Notes under the pieces: model-generated | What the model saw: only the letters and a program-made list of their open reading frames with translations | The model's database searches: none | Told to the model about the DNA's origin: nothing | Assembly (NCBI RefSeq): GCF_001750165.1 | Contig: NZ_CP015411.1 | Span: 3,500,001 to 3,564,000 of the forward strand | DNA length: 64,000 bases | Direction of reading: 5' to 3' | From: Pseudoalteromonas luteoviolacea | GTDB lineage: Bacteria > Pseudomonadota > Gammaproteobacteria > Enterobacterales > Alteromonadaceae | In this document: positions 17,698 through 26,684 of the stretch, piece by piece | Numbering within the stretch: the stretch's first letter is position 1 | Layout of the letters: each line of letters opens with the position of its first letter | Position numbers and translations under genes: made by a program

Positions 17698-18669
17698 CTA
17701 TGGTGACATGCTAGGATCATACACAGTAACTTTATTTCGACCAGTCTCTTTGGATTGATACAATGCTGTGTCTGTCGCTTCAATCCACTGCTCATGCTTT
17801 TCAAAAGCATCATCATAACAAGCAATGCCCAAGCTCACTGTAAGTTTAATTTCTTTATTATCATAATAGATGACAGAGTTCTCTATCATGCTACGTAGTC
17901 GCTCTGCAAAAATTAACGCACCATCCGCATCGGTATCAACAAGCGTCACGGCAAATTCTTCGCCACCATACCTGCCTGCAACATCAGTCTCACGCAAAGT
18001 TTTTTTCAACAGATCTGAGATATGTCGTATCGCTTCATCGCCACCGCTATGTCCATATACATCGTTAATTTTTTTAAAAAAGTCGATATCAAACATGAGT
18101 AAGCAACTTGTGCCATGGTTGCGCTTTAAACGTTTAAATTCAGTTCTTGAACATTCTTCCCAATATCCCCTATTGGATAACTTAGTTAAAGCATCTGTAC
18201 GACTCATCTCTTCTAATGTTTTATTAGCCTTCTCAAGCTCAAGCTTATTCATGGCCTCATCAGTGACATCATAAAGAATCACGCAAATATGCCCCACCTC
18301 CCCAGTTAAGGTTGTAAGCGGAATAAATGTCGCATTTTGGTACATGTACTCGGCCTTACCTGTTATCGGCCGATAATTTTTAAATTTGAATATATAAGGC
18401 TGTTGCTCCCAAATAGTAAATGAGCGGTTTTTCAGCACAAATACTGGTTCAGCTTTCCCACGGAACCAGGACTCATCAATACTGGGGAATAAATCAAATA
18501 CGTCTTTATCTTTTACCGCGCTCGGTAATAGACCGGAGTGATTCTCCATAAAGCCATTCCAAACACATACTCGATAGTCTCTGTCTAAAACAACTAACCC
18601 AACATCTACCGTGTTAAACATATCCATTAACCAATGGATTTCATTCATATCAAAATCAGATGCAGGCAT
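17698..18669 (-). CDS. PAS-GGDEF diguanylate cyclase
   Basis: 323 residues. The N-terminal PAS domain (about 8-125) is a PAS/PAC pair (NTVDVGLVVLDRDYRVCVWN). A short coiled coil (LELEKANKTLEEM) links it to a GGDEF domain. The catalytic loop reads RYGGEEF (about 235-241), so it is probably active in making cyclic di-GMP. The inhibitory I-site RETD lies five residues upstream of GGEEF, so product inhibition is expected. It starts 4 bases after the stop of the REC-CheC gene; the two form an operon. Cytoplasmic, no membrane segment. Confidence 0.93.
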   Translation of the reverse strand: MPASDFDMNEIHWLMDMFNTVDVGLVVLDRDYRVCVWNGFMENHSGLLPSAVKDKDVFDLFPSIDESWFRGKAEPVFVLKNRSFTIWEQQPYIFKFKNYRPITGKAEYMYQNATFIPLTTLTGEVGHICVILYDVTDEAMNKLELEKANKTLEEMSRTDALTKLSNRGYWEECSRTEFKRLKRNHGTSCLLMFDIDFFKKINDVYGHSGGDEAIRHISDLLKKTLRETDVAGRYGGEEFAVTLVDTDADGALIFAERLRSMIENSVIYYDNKEIKLTVSLGIACYDDAFEKHEQWIEATDTALYQSKETGRNKVTVYDPSMSP

Positions 18670-18673
18670 AATT

Positions 18674-19678
18674 CTAATCTTCTAATAAGTATGCGACTTT
18701 GTATCTCAACGTCTTCAGAGAGTCTTCTGTGAACAACAGCATCAAATCGCAGTTAATATTATGGTGTTCAATTCCGTAGCTAATTTCTATTGCCAATGTC
18801 CTCTGCCACCTTGACTTGTTGGCTTTAACCAACTCAGACACTTCACAATGCTGACCAAGAACGACTGGGTGTCCTTGGCTAAAAGGCATATCTAACTGCT
18901 TAGATAGTCCGGTGAGAATAGCGCCTATCAAGATATTACTAATATCCATTAGTAATTCCAGCTCTACCTTTTGGTTTAATTCACCGTTGTACTTCATTAA
19001 TGAAGCAACCTCTTTAAAGCTAGAGTCATTCAGTAACAACAAAGCTTCACCTGAGACACCACCACCAATAAATCCCTGACACACACCAGAAGTCGAAGCA
19101 TTAGCGTCAATGGCCTGTAGCGCCATATGTAACTCATTCACTTCAAGCACATTAACGTTCGGAATAGGTAGCTCAACGAATACATTGAGTAATCTAGCCA
19201 ATAAGTCACCAGCTTGACCCATAGCAACATTCGCTATCTCTTGATAAATATCGCGAAGTTCAGGCTCTACTTGCTCTCCAAGTTTATGCACTAAGCTTTC
19301 GCGGATAGCCTTATCCTTGATCCCATGCTGCGTAATAATTTCTTCAAGTTTATTCGCATCACACGGTTTGCGGATAAAATCAATCGCGCCTAATTCCATC
19401 ACACGCTGGTGCGCATTAGGTTGAATATCACCAGAAACAACGACGGTAAGTACATTTAGGTCCTGCTCCTGTATCGCTTGCAGAACCTCATATCCATCCA
19501 TATGGGGCATATTTAAATCTAAAAACAATATTTCTGGTGAGATTTGTTTAATTTTTTCAATACAATCCAATCCATGTTCTGCAAATTCAACTTTAATATC
19601 CCAGTCATCAGGCAAAGAACGCGCGAGCTGCCGCCTTGCAAGTTTGGAGTCATCACAGATTAGGACGGGTGTAGACAT
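18674..19678 (-). CDS. Response regulator with CheC/CheX-like phosphatase domain
   Basis: 334 residues. The receiver domain (1-120) has acidic residues D9-D10, the phosphoacceptor D54 (FLDLNMP) and the RKP lysine near residue 104. The C-terminal region (about 135-330) has two CheC-type motifs, EIANVAMGQAG and DISNILIGAIL, each carrying the acidic-x-x-Asn pattern used by CheC phosphatases. It may therefore dephosphorylate CheY-like partners or itself. It is translated just before the PAS-GGDEF protein, suggesting a small signalling unit joining phosphorelay to cyclic di-GMP. No kinase is adjacent. Confidence 0.88.
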   Translation of the reverse strand: MSTPVLICDDSKLARRQLARSLPDDWDIKVEFAEHGLDCIEKIKQISPEILFLDLNMPHMDGYEVLQAIQEQDLNVLTVVVSGDIQPNAHQRVMELGAIDFIRKPCDANKLEEIITQHGIKDKAIRESLVHKLGEQVEPELRDIYQEIANVAMGQAGDLLARLLNVFVELPIPNVNVLEVNELHMALQAIDANASTSGVCQGFIGGGVSGEALLLLNDSSFKEVASLMKYNGELNQKVELELLMDISNILIGAILTGLSKQLDMPFSQGHPVVLGQHCEVSELVKANKSRWQRTLAIEISYGIEHHNINCDLMLLFTEDSLKTLRYKVAYLLED

Positions 19679-19866
19679 AAAGGCTCTCTATTTATCGGGT
19701 GCACTACCCAAAATTCTAATTATAGTTATCAAACAGCAGTGTTTAGATTAAATATGTTAATCAATGCATGATTAATTTACAATCCAAAATACTACCAAAG
19801 CTTGGTTATATAAAATCAGTATAATACACTGACGTGAATTGCGAAAAATTTAAAAAGGAATACGTT

Positions 19867-20454
19867 ATGCGTAGAGTCCCCTTTATCACAACAGCCCTAT
19901 TCGCTTTGAGCTGTTTTTCTGTAAGTGCAGCGTTCGATGAAAATCTACTAGACAAAGGTAAGGTTACTGCTGGAGGCAAGCCAGTTACTTTACTCGGCTC
20001 TGGAGTGAAAATTGGTGATCAAGCGCCTGACTTTAAGGTCGTTAATGCCGACTTCACCCCCGTCTCATTATCAACGTTTGAAGGTAAAGCAGTTTTAATT
20101 AGCGTAGTGCCTAGTTTAGATACTGGCATTTGCAGTCTGCAAACTAAGTACTTTAATGAAAAAGTTGCAAGTGAGTACCCGAATATTGCGATGCTAACAA
20201 TAAGCACAGATTTACCATTCGCTCAAAAACGGTTTTGCAAACAAGAAAACGTTGACAAAGTCCAGACTCTCTCTGATGCCGTTTGGCGCAATTTTGGCGA
20301 ACAATATGGTTTATTGATAAAAGACATGGGCTTATTAAGTAGGGCCGTGTTTATTCTAGATAAGGAGCACAAGGTAAAATATAAGCAGTTAATTAGCAAC
20401 CTTGCTTCCGAACCTAACTACGATGAAGTGATAAGTACACTAAAAACGCTTTAA
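19867..20454 (+). CDS. tpx: Thiol peroxidase (Tpx) with signal peptide
   Basis: Atypical 2-Cys peroxiredoxin of 195 residues. The peroxidatic Cys89 is in SLDTGICS and the resolving Cys124 in KRFCKQE; ISTDLPFAQKRFC is the classic Tpx block. Unlike E. coli Tpx (168 residues) it has an N-terminal extension MRRVPFITTALFALSCFSVS-AAF that looks like a Sec signal peptide, so it should act in the periplasm. The ATG at 19867 has AAAGGAA upstream and is preferred to an earlier in-frame start at 19834. Single gene, with a bidirectional terminator downstream. Confidence 0.93.
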   Translation: MRRVPFITTALFALSCFSVSAAFDENLLDKGKVTAGGKPVTLLGSGVKIGDQAPDFKVVNADFTPVSLSTFEGKAVLISVVPSLDTGICSLQTKYFNEKVASEYPNIAMLTISTDLPFAQKRFCKQENVDKVQTLSDAVWRNFGEQYGLLIKDMGLLSRAVFILDKEHKVKYKQLISNLASEPNYDEVISTLKTL

Positions 20455-20484
20455 GTCACCAGTATATTATATTGATGAGATATA

Positions 20485-20518
20485 AAAAGCCCCCAATTGA
20501 ACTCAATCGGGGGCTTTT
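20485..20518. terminator. Bidirectional terminator between tpx and htpG
   Basis: Stem AAAAGCCCCC / GGGGGCTTTT with an inner ATTG/CAAT pairing, T-rich on the forward side and A-rich before it, between convergent genes. Confidence 0.95.
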
Positions 20519-20543
20519 TTAGTATGCTCAAGTCGGCACTGAA

Positions 20544-22460
20544 TTATTTGCTTAAATCCAGCATTAACTTGTTAAGGCGCGTTACAAACCCCACAGGGTC
20601 TTTTAAGCTGCCACGCTCAGCCAACAAAGCTTGGTCTAGTAGTACTTCAGACCATTGGGCGAACTTATCTTCATCTTGCTCATCATTTAGGTGTTTTACC
20701 AACTGATGCTCTGGGTTAAGTTCAAATATTGGCTTGCTCTCTGGTGCAGATTGGCCAATCGACTCCATTAGCTTCTGCATTTGTGAACTCATGTCATGAT
20801 CATCAACAACGACACAAGCCGGAGAATCTGTAAGACGATGCGTAAAACGGACTTCTTTAACCTTATCACCTAGAGATTCTGTAATACGCTCTACAAGACC
20901 TGCAACTTCTTTCTCGCTCTCTTCCTGTGCTTTTTTAGACTCTTCATCTTCTAGATTTCCTAAATCTAAATCGCCACGCGTGATTGATTGGAATTGCTTA
21001 CCATCAAACTCTGTCAGATGACCCATCATCCACTCATCAACACGATCTGACATAAGAAGTACTTCAATGCCTTTCTTGCGGAAGATTTCTAAGTGAGGAG
21101 AGCTCTTTGCGGTTGCAAAGCTGTCTGCAACTACATAATAAATCTTATCTTGGCCTTCTTGCATACGTTCAACATACTGAGCGAGAGACACATTCTGTGT
21201 GCTTTCATCTGTATGTGTAGAACTAAAACGAAGCAACCTAGCAATGGCTTCTTTGTTTGCCGCATCTTCTGCTGGACCTTCTTTGATCACCTGACCAAAC
21301 TCATTCCAGAAAGTTTGGTATTCATCTGCCTTGTTCTTACCCATTCTATCGAGCATTTTAAGGACACGAGATGTACAACCTTTACGGATAGCTTGTGTAA
21401 TTTTGTTGTCTTGCAGAATTTCACGAGATACATTAAGCGGTAAATCGTTAGAATCAAGCAAACCTTTAACGAATCGAAGGTAACTTGGCATGAACTGCTC
21501 AGCATCATCCATAATAAATACACGCTGAACATATAATTTTAAACCAGTTTGACGGTCACGATTCCAAAGATCAAATGGCGCTTTCTTAGGAATATAAAGT
21601 AAGCTAGTGTACTCTGTTTTACCTTCTACTTTATTGTGTGCCCAAGTAAGTGGTTCTTCCCAATCGTGGCCAACATGCTTATAGAACTCTTTATATTCTT
21701 CTTCTGACACTTCTGACTTATCGCGAGTCCACAGTGCTGTTGCTCGGTTGATTGCTTCCCATTCACCAGGCTGGGCTTCTATTTTTTCCCCATCAGGACC
21801 TTCGGATTCAGGCACAGGCGCTTTAAACATTTCTACAGGGATAGAGATATGGTCTGAGTATTTAGTGATGATTGAACGTAAACGGAAGTCATCTAAAAAC
21901 TCATTTTCATCTTCACGTAAGTGAAGCACGATTTCGGTACCACGATCTGCTTTTTCAATTTCAGCAAGACTATATTCGCCTTCCCCTTTAGATTGCCACT
22001 CTACCGCAGATTGTTCACCTGCTTTACGAGTGCGAACGGTTACTTCATCAGCAACAATAAACGCAGAATAGAAGCCAACACCGAATTGACCAATCAATTG
22101 AGAATCTTTTGCCTGATCACCTGTTAAATTTTGGAAAAACTCAGCTGTGCCAGACTTTGCAATAGTACCCAAAGAGTTGATGACCTCATCGCGAGTCATA
22201 CCAATGCCGTTATCTGAAATAGTAACCGTATTGGCATCTTTATCTGCACTCACTCTGACTTTTAATTCAGCATCCCCATCATACAAGTCACCGTTTTGAA
22301 GTGCTAAATAACGTAATTTGTCTGCTGCATCAGACGCATTCGACACTAACTCACGCAAGAAGATCTCTTTATTTGAATATAAAGAGTGGATCATAAGGTT
22401 CAGTAGCTTACCTACATCTGTTCCAAATTGATGATTTTCTTTGTTTTTAATATCAGACAT
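20544..22460 (-). CDS. htpG: Hsp90-family chaperone HtpG
   Basis: ATP-dependent cytoplasmic chaperone of 638 residues. The GHKL ATPase domain shows ELVSNASDAADKLR, DNGIGMTRDEVI and GQFGVGFYSAF. The middle domain has LPLNVSREILQ and the C-terminal dimer domain ends in LDQALLAERGSLKDPVGFV. Upstream on the reverse strand there is a sigma32-like promoter, so heat induction is expected. In enterobacteria htpG directly follows recR; here a 2.9 kb insert separates them. Confidence 0.97.
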   Translation of the reverse strand: MSDIKNKENHQFGTDVGKLLNLMIHSLYSNKEIFLRELVSNASDAADKLRYLALQNGDLYDGDAELKVRVSADKDANTVTISDNGIGMTRDEVINSLGTIAKSGTAEFFQNLTGDQAKDSQLIGQFGVGFYSAFIVADEVTVRTRKAGEQSAVEWQSKGEGEYSLAEIEKADRGTEIVLHLREDENEFLDDFRLRSIITKYSDHISIPVEMFKAPVPESEGPDGEKIEAQPGEWEAINRATALWTRDKSEVSEEEYKEFYKHVGHDWEEPLTWAHNKVEGKTEYTSLLYIPKKAPFDLWNRDRQTGLKLYVQRVFIMDDAEQFMPSYLRFVKGLLDSNDLPLNVSREILQDNKITQAIRKGCTSRVLKMLDRMGKNKADEYQTFWNEFGQVIKEGPAEDAANKEAIARLLRFSSTHTDESTQNVSLAQYVERMQEGQDKIYYVVADSFATAKSSPHLEIFRKKGIEVLLMSDRVDEWMMGHLTEFDGKQFQSITRGDLDLGNLEDEESKKAQEESEKEVAGLVERITESLGDKVKEVRFTHRLTDSPACVVVDDHDMSSQMQKLMESIGQSAPESKPIFELNPEHQLVKHLNDEQDEDKFAQWSEVLLDQALLAERGSLKDPVGFVTRLNKLMLDLSK

Positions 22461-22522
22461 CGACTATATCCTAATCTAATTAGCTCACAGGATTTAACCC
22501 GTTAATCATTTTATGAAAAGAT

Positions 22523-22550
22523 ATATTGTGCTGAGGAATTGTATTTCAAG
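22523..22550 (-). promoter_or_regulatory. sigma32-like promoter of htpG
   Basis: Reverse strand: CTTGAA (22545-22550), 14 bases, CACAATAT (22523-22530). The -35 is perfect; the -10 matches CCCCATNT imperfectly. It lies 63-90 bases before the htpG start and fits heat-shock control of this gene in other bacteria. Confidence 0.55.
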
Positions 22551-22617
22551 AGGAGGGCTTTAAATTTTTTTCGTATTACTTTCTAAACAGATAAAAAGCG
22601 ACCATTGATGTGACTTT

Positions 22618-22647
22618 CACTGCGCTCGCAAAAGAGCAAGCACAGTG
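22618..22647 (-). terminator. Hairpin 3' of the XRE regulator gene
   Basis: 12-bp stem with two G-U pairs on the reverse strand (CACTGTGCTTGC / GCGAGCGCAGTG) and a 6-base loop, 27 bases after the stop codon. No T-tract; terminator role is likely but not certain. Confidence 0.5.
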
Positions 22648-22673
22648 CGTTGTAAAATATGAGTCAGGGATAT

Positions 22674-22976
22674 TTATGCACTTTTTTTATTTTCGAAAAC
22701 ATCCGGCTGTACATCACATTGTTCTAATAACATTAAAAAGTTCGGCTTGCCAAAAAGCATCATAACATCAAGAAGTTGTGATGCAGAAAGTTCAGTTTTA
22801 CCCGACTCCCAATTAGAAATGGTTGCCTGATCTACTGGTGTAACTAAACTCTTGCCTAACTGTGCTTGAGTCAAGTTCATATCCTGACGCAGCCTACGAA
22901 TTGTCATTTGAATGTAACGTTTAGCGTCTTGTGTTTGGGCTCTGCGAGAGCGCTCGTTTCTAGAGATTATACTCAT
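22674..22976 (-). CDS. XRE-family helix-turn-helix regulator
   Basis: 100 residues. A helix-turn-helix of the Cro/CI type spans about residues 27-82 (LRQDMNLTQAQLGKSL, QATISNWESGKTELSASQLLDVM). The N-terminus is basic. It is the first gene of the insert between htpG and recR and is divergent from another helix-turn-helix gene at 23151, a layout typical of small self-regulated accessory modules. Target unknown. Confidence 0.85.
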   Translation of the reverse strand: MSIISRNERSRRAQTQDAKRYIQMTIRRLRQDMNLTQAQLGKSLVTPVDQATISNWESGKTELSASQLLDVMMLFGKPNFLMLLEQCDVQPDVFENKKSA

Positions 22977-23150
22977 AACATATCCATATTGTTTACATCA
23001 ATATTCTGATACTGTGTATCTATTAAAGGCGTATAGCACTTTCATATCAGAAAAAATGATTAAATTAACCCCGACCCAATTAGACAACTTATAACATTTA
23101 ATGTAGGCTATCTGGGTCAACTGAGTAAATAATTGATCGGATTGGGTTAT

Positions 23151-23603
23151 ATGTCAACATCTTTTGCAACAAGACTGAAACAACTTCGAGTTTCCTTAGA
23201 AGAATCTCAAATCAGTTTTTCTGAAATACTAGATATACCTACAGCCTCGTATCGTAAGTATGAGAAGGGCGAACGTGAACCTACGTTATCTGTGATAGAA
23301 AAGTTCTTTTCACACCCTTTAACGCAAAGCCATGCATGCTGGTTAATAACAGGCGAAGAACGACCCAATGCGGACACTCCACAACCCCATATGACCCTAT
23401 CGGATACAACCCAATCGTATAATAAAGATTTTGAATCTAAATTTATTCAAACAGCAAAAGAAAGCCTATTATTTATTTGTCACTTAGGCTGGTTTAAAAG
23501 AGGTAAAGAAGTCAATTTTGAAAGCTGTGGTAAAATTTTGTTGAGAGACTTAGAGCCATTTCTAGATAAAAGCGCAGGTTCACAACAAAAGAAGGTAGGC
23601 TAA
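23151..23603 (+). CDS. Cro/CI-like helix-turn-helix protein
   Basis: 150 residues from the ATG at 23151; an in-frame TTG at 23133 is less likely. The N-terminus (1-65) has a phage-repressor-like helix-turn-helix (FATRLKQLRVSLEESQISFSEILDIPTASYRKYEKGEREPTLSVI, shown in parts), followed by WLITGEE, common in phage-type regulators. The C-terminal half (FESKFIQTAKESLLFICHLG onward) is unfamiliar. It is the only forward gene in the 22.6-25.1 kb insert and is divergent from the XRE gene at 22674, so they may share an operator. Confidence 0.75.
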   Translation: MSTSFATRLKQLRVSLEESQISFSEILDIPTASYRKYEKGEREPTLSVIEKFFSHPLTQSHACWLITGEERPNADTPQPHMTLSDTTQSYNKDFESKFIQTAKESLLFICHLGWFKRGKEVNFESCGKILLRDLEPFLDKSAGSQQKKVG

Positions 23604-23644
23604 CGCTAACAAAAGTAGCGCATAACCTTAGAGATTGATATGGG

Positions 23645-23989
23645 TTATTTTACTACTTTAAGTTTGCCTTTTTCTTGCTCATGTTCTTTTGATTTTATTT
23701 GATAATCTTTTGAGTCATCCCTAAACCCTTCCACACGCTTCAATGCCATTTGAACAGCATCATGCTTTGTCGTGTCGTTATCAATTTCAAGTGCTTTACC
23801 AAGGTCCATTACAATCTCGTAAGCTTCATCGTAAAGTGCATCAGGGACGCCTTCACCTACTTTAGGCTTAATAAAAACCCCTCTTATTTTTTCTTCAAAC
23901 CGGTTCAAGTTATGGCCATTAATAATAGCAGCTAAAATAAAGCAAATCACAAGGCAGTGGATCAAAAGAATAACGATAAGAAATGGCAT
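23645..23989 (-). CDS. Small single-pass membrane protein, paralogue A
   Basis: 114 residues, no named family recognised. Residues 2-22 form a hydrophobic helix. The rest is cytoplasmic-looking and charged. It shares with the protein at 24718-25098 the pattern GH-x-LN-x2-E-x-KI-x2-V after the helix, then AYEI-x2-DL, E-x2-ND, KRVE-x-FRD and a C-terminal VVK. It starts one base after the stop of the membrane protein at 23991-24542, so the two are co-translated. Confidence 0.7.
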   Translation of the reverse strand: MPFLIVILLIHCLVICFILAAIINGHNLNRFEEKIRGVFIKPKVGEGVPDALYDEAYEIVMDLGKALEIDNDTTKHDAVQMALKRVEGFRDDSKDYQIKSKEHEQEKGKLKVVK

Positions 23990-23990
23990 A

Positions 23991-24542
23991 TTAGTATTCC
24001 TTGGCGTACTTTCTTTGCATTAGTAAATTGAATGGATATTTTGCAACCAATAAAGTTTGTGCGCTACTAAGGCAAAATATGGATATATTATAATAAAAAT
24101 TAAATATACTGATATCTAGATAACCATGAAGTACTAGTTGCAGTGTTTTGATCATCATTGCAGCCAGGGACATATAGCAGGCGTATCTAGCAACGGATGA
24201 AAAAGTGCACTCTCTAATCGCGTGCAAAAGAGTTAAAGCAATGATAAAAGAGGCATTACCACATGCTGCAATAAAGTAATATATTTGCCTTCTAATCATT
24301 TTATCCATATGCAGTTCGTAGAGGTAATCTAGAAGATGCTGAAATAAAATAAAGCTTGCAATACTGGTCAATGCAGTCAAAAAGCAAGAGTGTAATTCAT
24401 GATCAGACTTATTTTTCAAGTTTTTATTGCGCACAAAAACAAGTTCTAACCAACGTTCTTTAAAAAGATAAAGAAAACTTATAACGACCAAACAGCCTAA
24501 TCCCATAAAGAACAGTGCTGCTATATCTAAAAAATCATTCAT
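23991..24542 (-). CDS. Polytopic membrane protein of unknown function
   Basis: 183 residues with about five hydrophobic segments (around 5-27, 52-72, 86-108, 117-140 and 145-168). No motif I can name; several cysteines and histidines are scattered, none in a known metal site. It lies between two paralogous small membrane proteins on the same strand and almost abuts the downstream one, so the three probably work together. Very AT-rich with unusual codon use compared with recR, suggesting acquisition. Confidence 0.6.
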   Translation of the reverse strand: MNDFLDIAALFFMGLGCLVVISFLYLFKERWLELVFVRNKNLKNKSDHELHSCFLTALTSIASFILFQHLLDYLYELHMDKMIRRQIYYFIAACGNASFIIALTLLHAIRECTFSSVARYACYMSLAAMMIKTLQLVLHGYLDISIFNFYYNISIFCLSSAQTLLVAKYPFNLLMQRKYAKEY

Positions 24543-24717
24543 AAAACCAAGCTATCGTTTTAAAGTGATAAGGTAATGACTAGTAAAACATTGTATGAAT
24601 ACAATGACTGCATTATTACTGTTAACTTCTACCAAAACCAACTGTATACGTTTTTAATCTCATGAAAAACTTCATTTAAGTGTTAGAGCCTATTCTCATA
24701 TCGGTATAATAGTGGTA

Positions 24718-25098
24718 TTACTTTACCACCCATAAGCTGGCTTTTTTATCACCTGATATTTTTTGGCCTATGTCATTCAATACGTCAAGATCTTGTTCAG
24801 CATCCTGTTTTTGGTCTCGGAATGCTTCTACACGCTTAAACACACTCTTGACTCCATTATACTTGACCATATCATTATTACATTCTAAGACAACGGCTAG
24901 GTCATCAATTATCTCATAAGCTTGATGATAATCCTTTTCAGAGATTTCTTTATCTTCAGGGATCTTATCTCGTTCAATCACATTTTTGATTTTTCTTTCT
25001 AGAAAATTCAAACTATGTCCTTTGATTATCACAGTGATACAAATAGCGATAACAAGAATATAAAGCAATGTAGCAGCGATGAGCATTATCACGATCAA
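24718..25098 (-). CDS. Small single-pass membrane protein, paralogue B
   Basis: 126 residues. Residues 3-24 are a hydrophobic helix; then KGHSLNFLERKIKNV, AYEIIDDLAVVLECNND, KRVEAFRDQKQD and the C-terminal VVK parallel the protein at 23645-23989. The central part (about 40-100) is rich in charged residues and likely helical. It is the most upstream reverse-strand gene of the insert, 175 bases before the polytopic membrane protein. Family not recognised. Confidence 0.7.
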   Translation of the reverse strand: MIVIMLIAATLLYILVIAICITVIIKGHSLNFLERKIKNVIERDKIPEDKEISEKDYHQAYEIIDDLAVVLECNNDMVKYNGVKSVFKRVEAFRDQKQDAEQDLDVLNDIGQKISGDKKASLWVVK

Positions 25099-25355
25099 AA
25101 CCTTATTATATCTAGCTAACTAAGGTAGAAGATTAGATTTGCTCACATTTCTTAATTTTAAACAACCCCATATAAGCCAAAGCTAAAAAAAAGAGAGGTT
25201 AAATAACAAAGATTTGGGTCAATCTAATCATATAAAAACTTCAGTTACTCGATGATAAATTTCTCCATACCTAATTGCAACTTTTAATTTTACAACTTGT
25301 AAACAAACCAGGTTGAGCGAGTGTATTTAGTACAACACAGAAGAAAAAGTAACTG

Positions 25356-25955
25356 TTACAGTACCTTTCGGCCAGAAAATGCGTGCATTAATGTCATTCC
25401 ATCAACCAAGTCTAACTCACCACCTACAGGCATACCATGAGCAATACGAGAAGCTTTAACATTTAGGTTGTTGCATAGTTCAGCAATATAGTGTGCCGTA
25501 GCCTCGCCTTCTACAGTTGGATTGGTTGCAAGGATAACTTCCTGAATTTTTCCATTTTGAAGTGTCGTTTGCAGTTTATCTAATCCAATCTCTTGAGGAC
25601 CAATTCCATCTAGCGGTGACAAATGACCCATTAAGACAAAGTATAAACCGGTATATTGTCCTGTTTGTTCAATTGCTAAAACGTCTGTAGGTGACTCTAC
25701 AATACATAATAACCCAGTATCCTGACGTTTAATACTTTGGCAGATATCGCATACTGGTGCCTCAGAGAAAGTACGGCAAGACTCGCAATGCCCAATATCT
25801 TCCATTGCTTCAGTAAGACAGTTACCTAACTGAGCCCCTCCTTCTCGGTCCCTTTCTAATAAATGAAAAGCGATACGTTGAGCAGACTTAGGACCAATAC
25901 CCGGTAAGCATCTTAATGCTTCAACTAAAGCGGCTAGTTTAGGTGATAACTGCAT
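25356..25955 (-). CDS. recR: Recombination protein RecR
   Basis: Forms the RecFOR complex that loads RecA on gapped DNA. 199 residues, family length. An N-terminal helix-hairpin-helix (LPGIGPKSAQRIAFHLL), a C4 zinc finger (CESCRTFSEAPVCDIC) and a Toprim domain (LLCIVESPTDVLAIEQTG, then ATNPTVEGEATA) are all present. GAGGAAAT precedes the ATG. In enterobacteria it follows ybaB directly; here ybaB is 6.5 kb upstream and htpG 2.9 kb downstream. Confidence 0.97.
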   Translation of the reverse strand: MQLSPKLAALVEALRCLPGIGPKSAQRIAFHLLERDREGGAQLGNCLTEAMEDIGHCESCRTFSEAPVCDICQSIKRQDTGLLCIVESPTDVLAIEQTGQYTGLYFVLMGHLSPLDGIGPQEIGLDKLQTTLQNGKIQEVILATNPTVEGEATAHYIAELCNNLNVKASRIAHGMPVGGELDLVDGMTLMHAFSGRKVL

Positions 25956-26084
25956 ATTTCCTCAAATAGGTGGTAAACACACCAATTATTTATATCTAAA
26001 ACGCGATAATAAGGCATCGTGCGCTTGATTGAAAGTTATCGAGTTGCAGCTAACAACTATTGCACAAAAATCATCTGATAACGT

Positions 26085-26684
26085 TTACTCTTTATTCGTA
26101 CGCTTCTTAAAAGAGCGATTTTTTGACGATTTAGACCTCTGTAAAAAAGCAACCAACACACCACTGATGAAACCAAATAGATGACTTTCGCTGCTAACAT
26201 TGTCAGAAAAATCAAATAATGTTCCAATAAAATTAATATTTGCGTAATAGGTTGCCAAGGCCAATACCAGTAAGCTGAGCACACTCAACAAGTTTCGCTG
26301 AAAAAGCGCGACTCCAACTAACAAACCATAATAGCCCATTACAACACCCGAAGCCCCTATGTGATTACCTCTGGCCGCAAATAACCATACAAATATTCCT
26401 GTTAATAAGATAATACTTACACTTGCAGTCTTAAAGTTAGGTAATCGACTAGCCAAGTAGCCACAAATTAATAAACCCACCAAGTTACCACCTAAATGTG
26501 ACCAAGAATCATGTACAAAGGGCGCCGTAACGATACCGGTAAGATGACGTTGGCTATGTGGTATAAGGCCTAGCCTATCAACTGGTAGTCCAAATGTATC
26601 AAAAAGCATCAGAGCAATCATGGTCAACGATGCACATAAAACATATCTAAAATTGCGTGGAAACAGGAAGTTTGAGAGATGCAT
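26085..26684 (-). CDS. Rhomboid-family intramembrane serine protease
   Basis: 199 residues with about six membrane segments. Rhomboid marks: HLGGN (about 63-67), catalytic serine in GASG (about 110-113) and catalytic histidine in ESHLFGF near the last helix. The size and short N-terminus resemble the rhombosortase-like branch as well as plain rhomboids; I cannot separate these by eye. It sits upstream of recR on the same strand, inside the second insert of the dnaX-recR region. The tail is strongly basic (KSSKNRSFKKRTNK). Confidence 0.8.
   Translation of the reverse strand: MHLSNFLFPRNFRYVLCASLTMIALMLFDTFGLPVDRLGLIPHSQRHLTGIVTAPFVHDSWSHLGGNLVGLLICGYLASRLPNFKTASVSIILLTGIFVWLFAARGNHIGASGVVMGYYGLLVGVALFQRNLLSVLSLLVLALATYYANINFIGTLFDFSDNVSSESHLFGFISGVLVAFLQRSKSSKNRSFKKRTNKE

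Noticed and set aside
17643..17825. Reverse frame of 60 codons at the end of the GGDEF gene
   Set aside because: Overlaps the GGDEF coding end in another frame and has no features.
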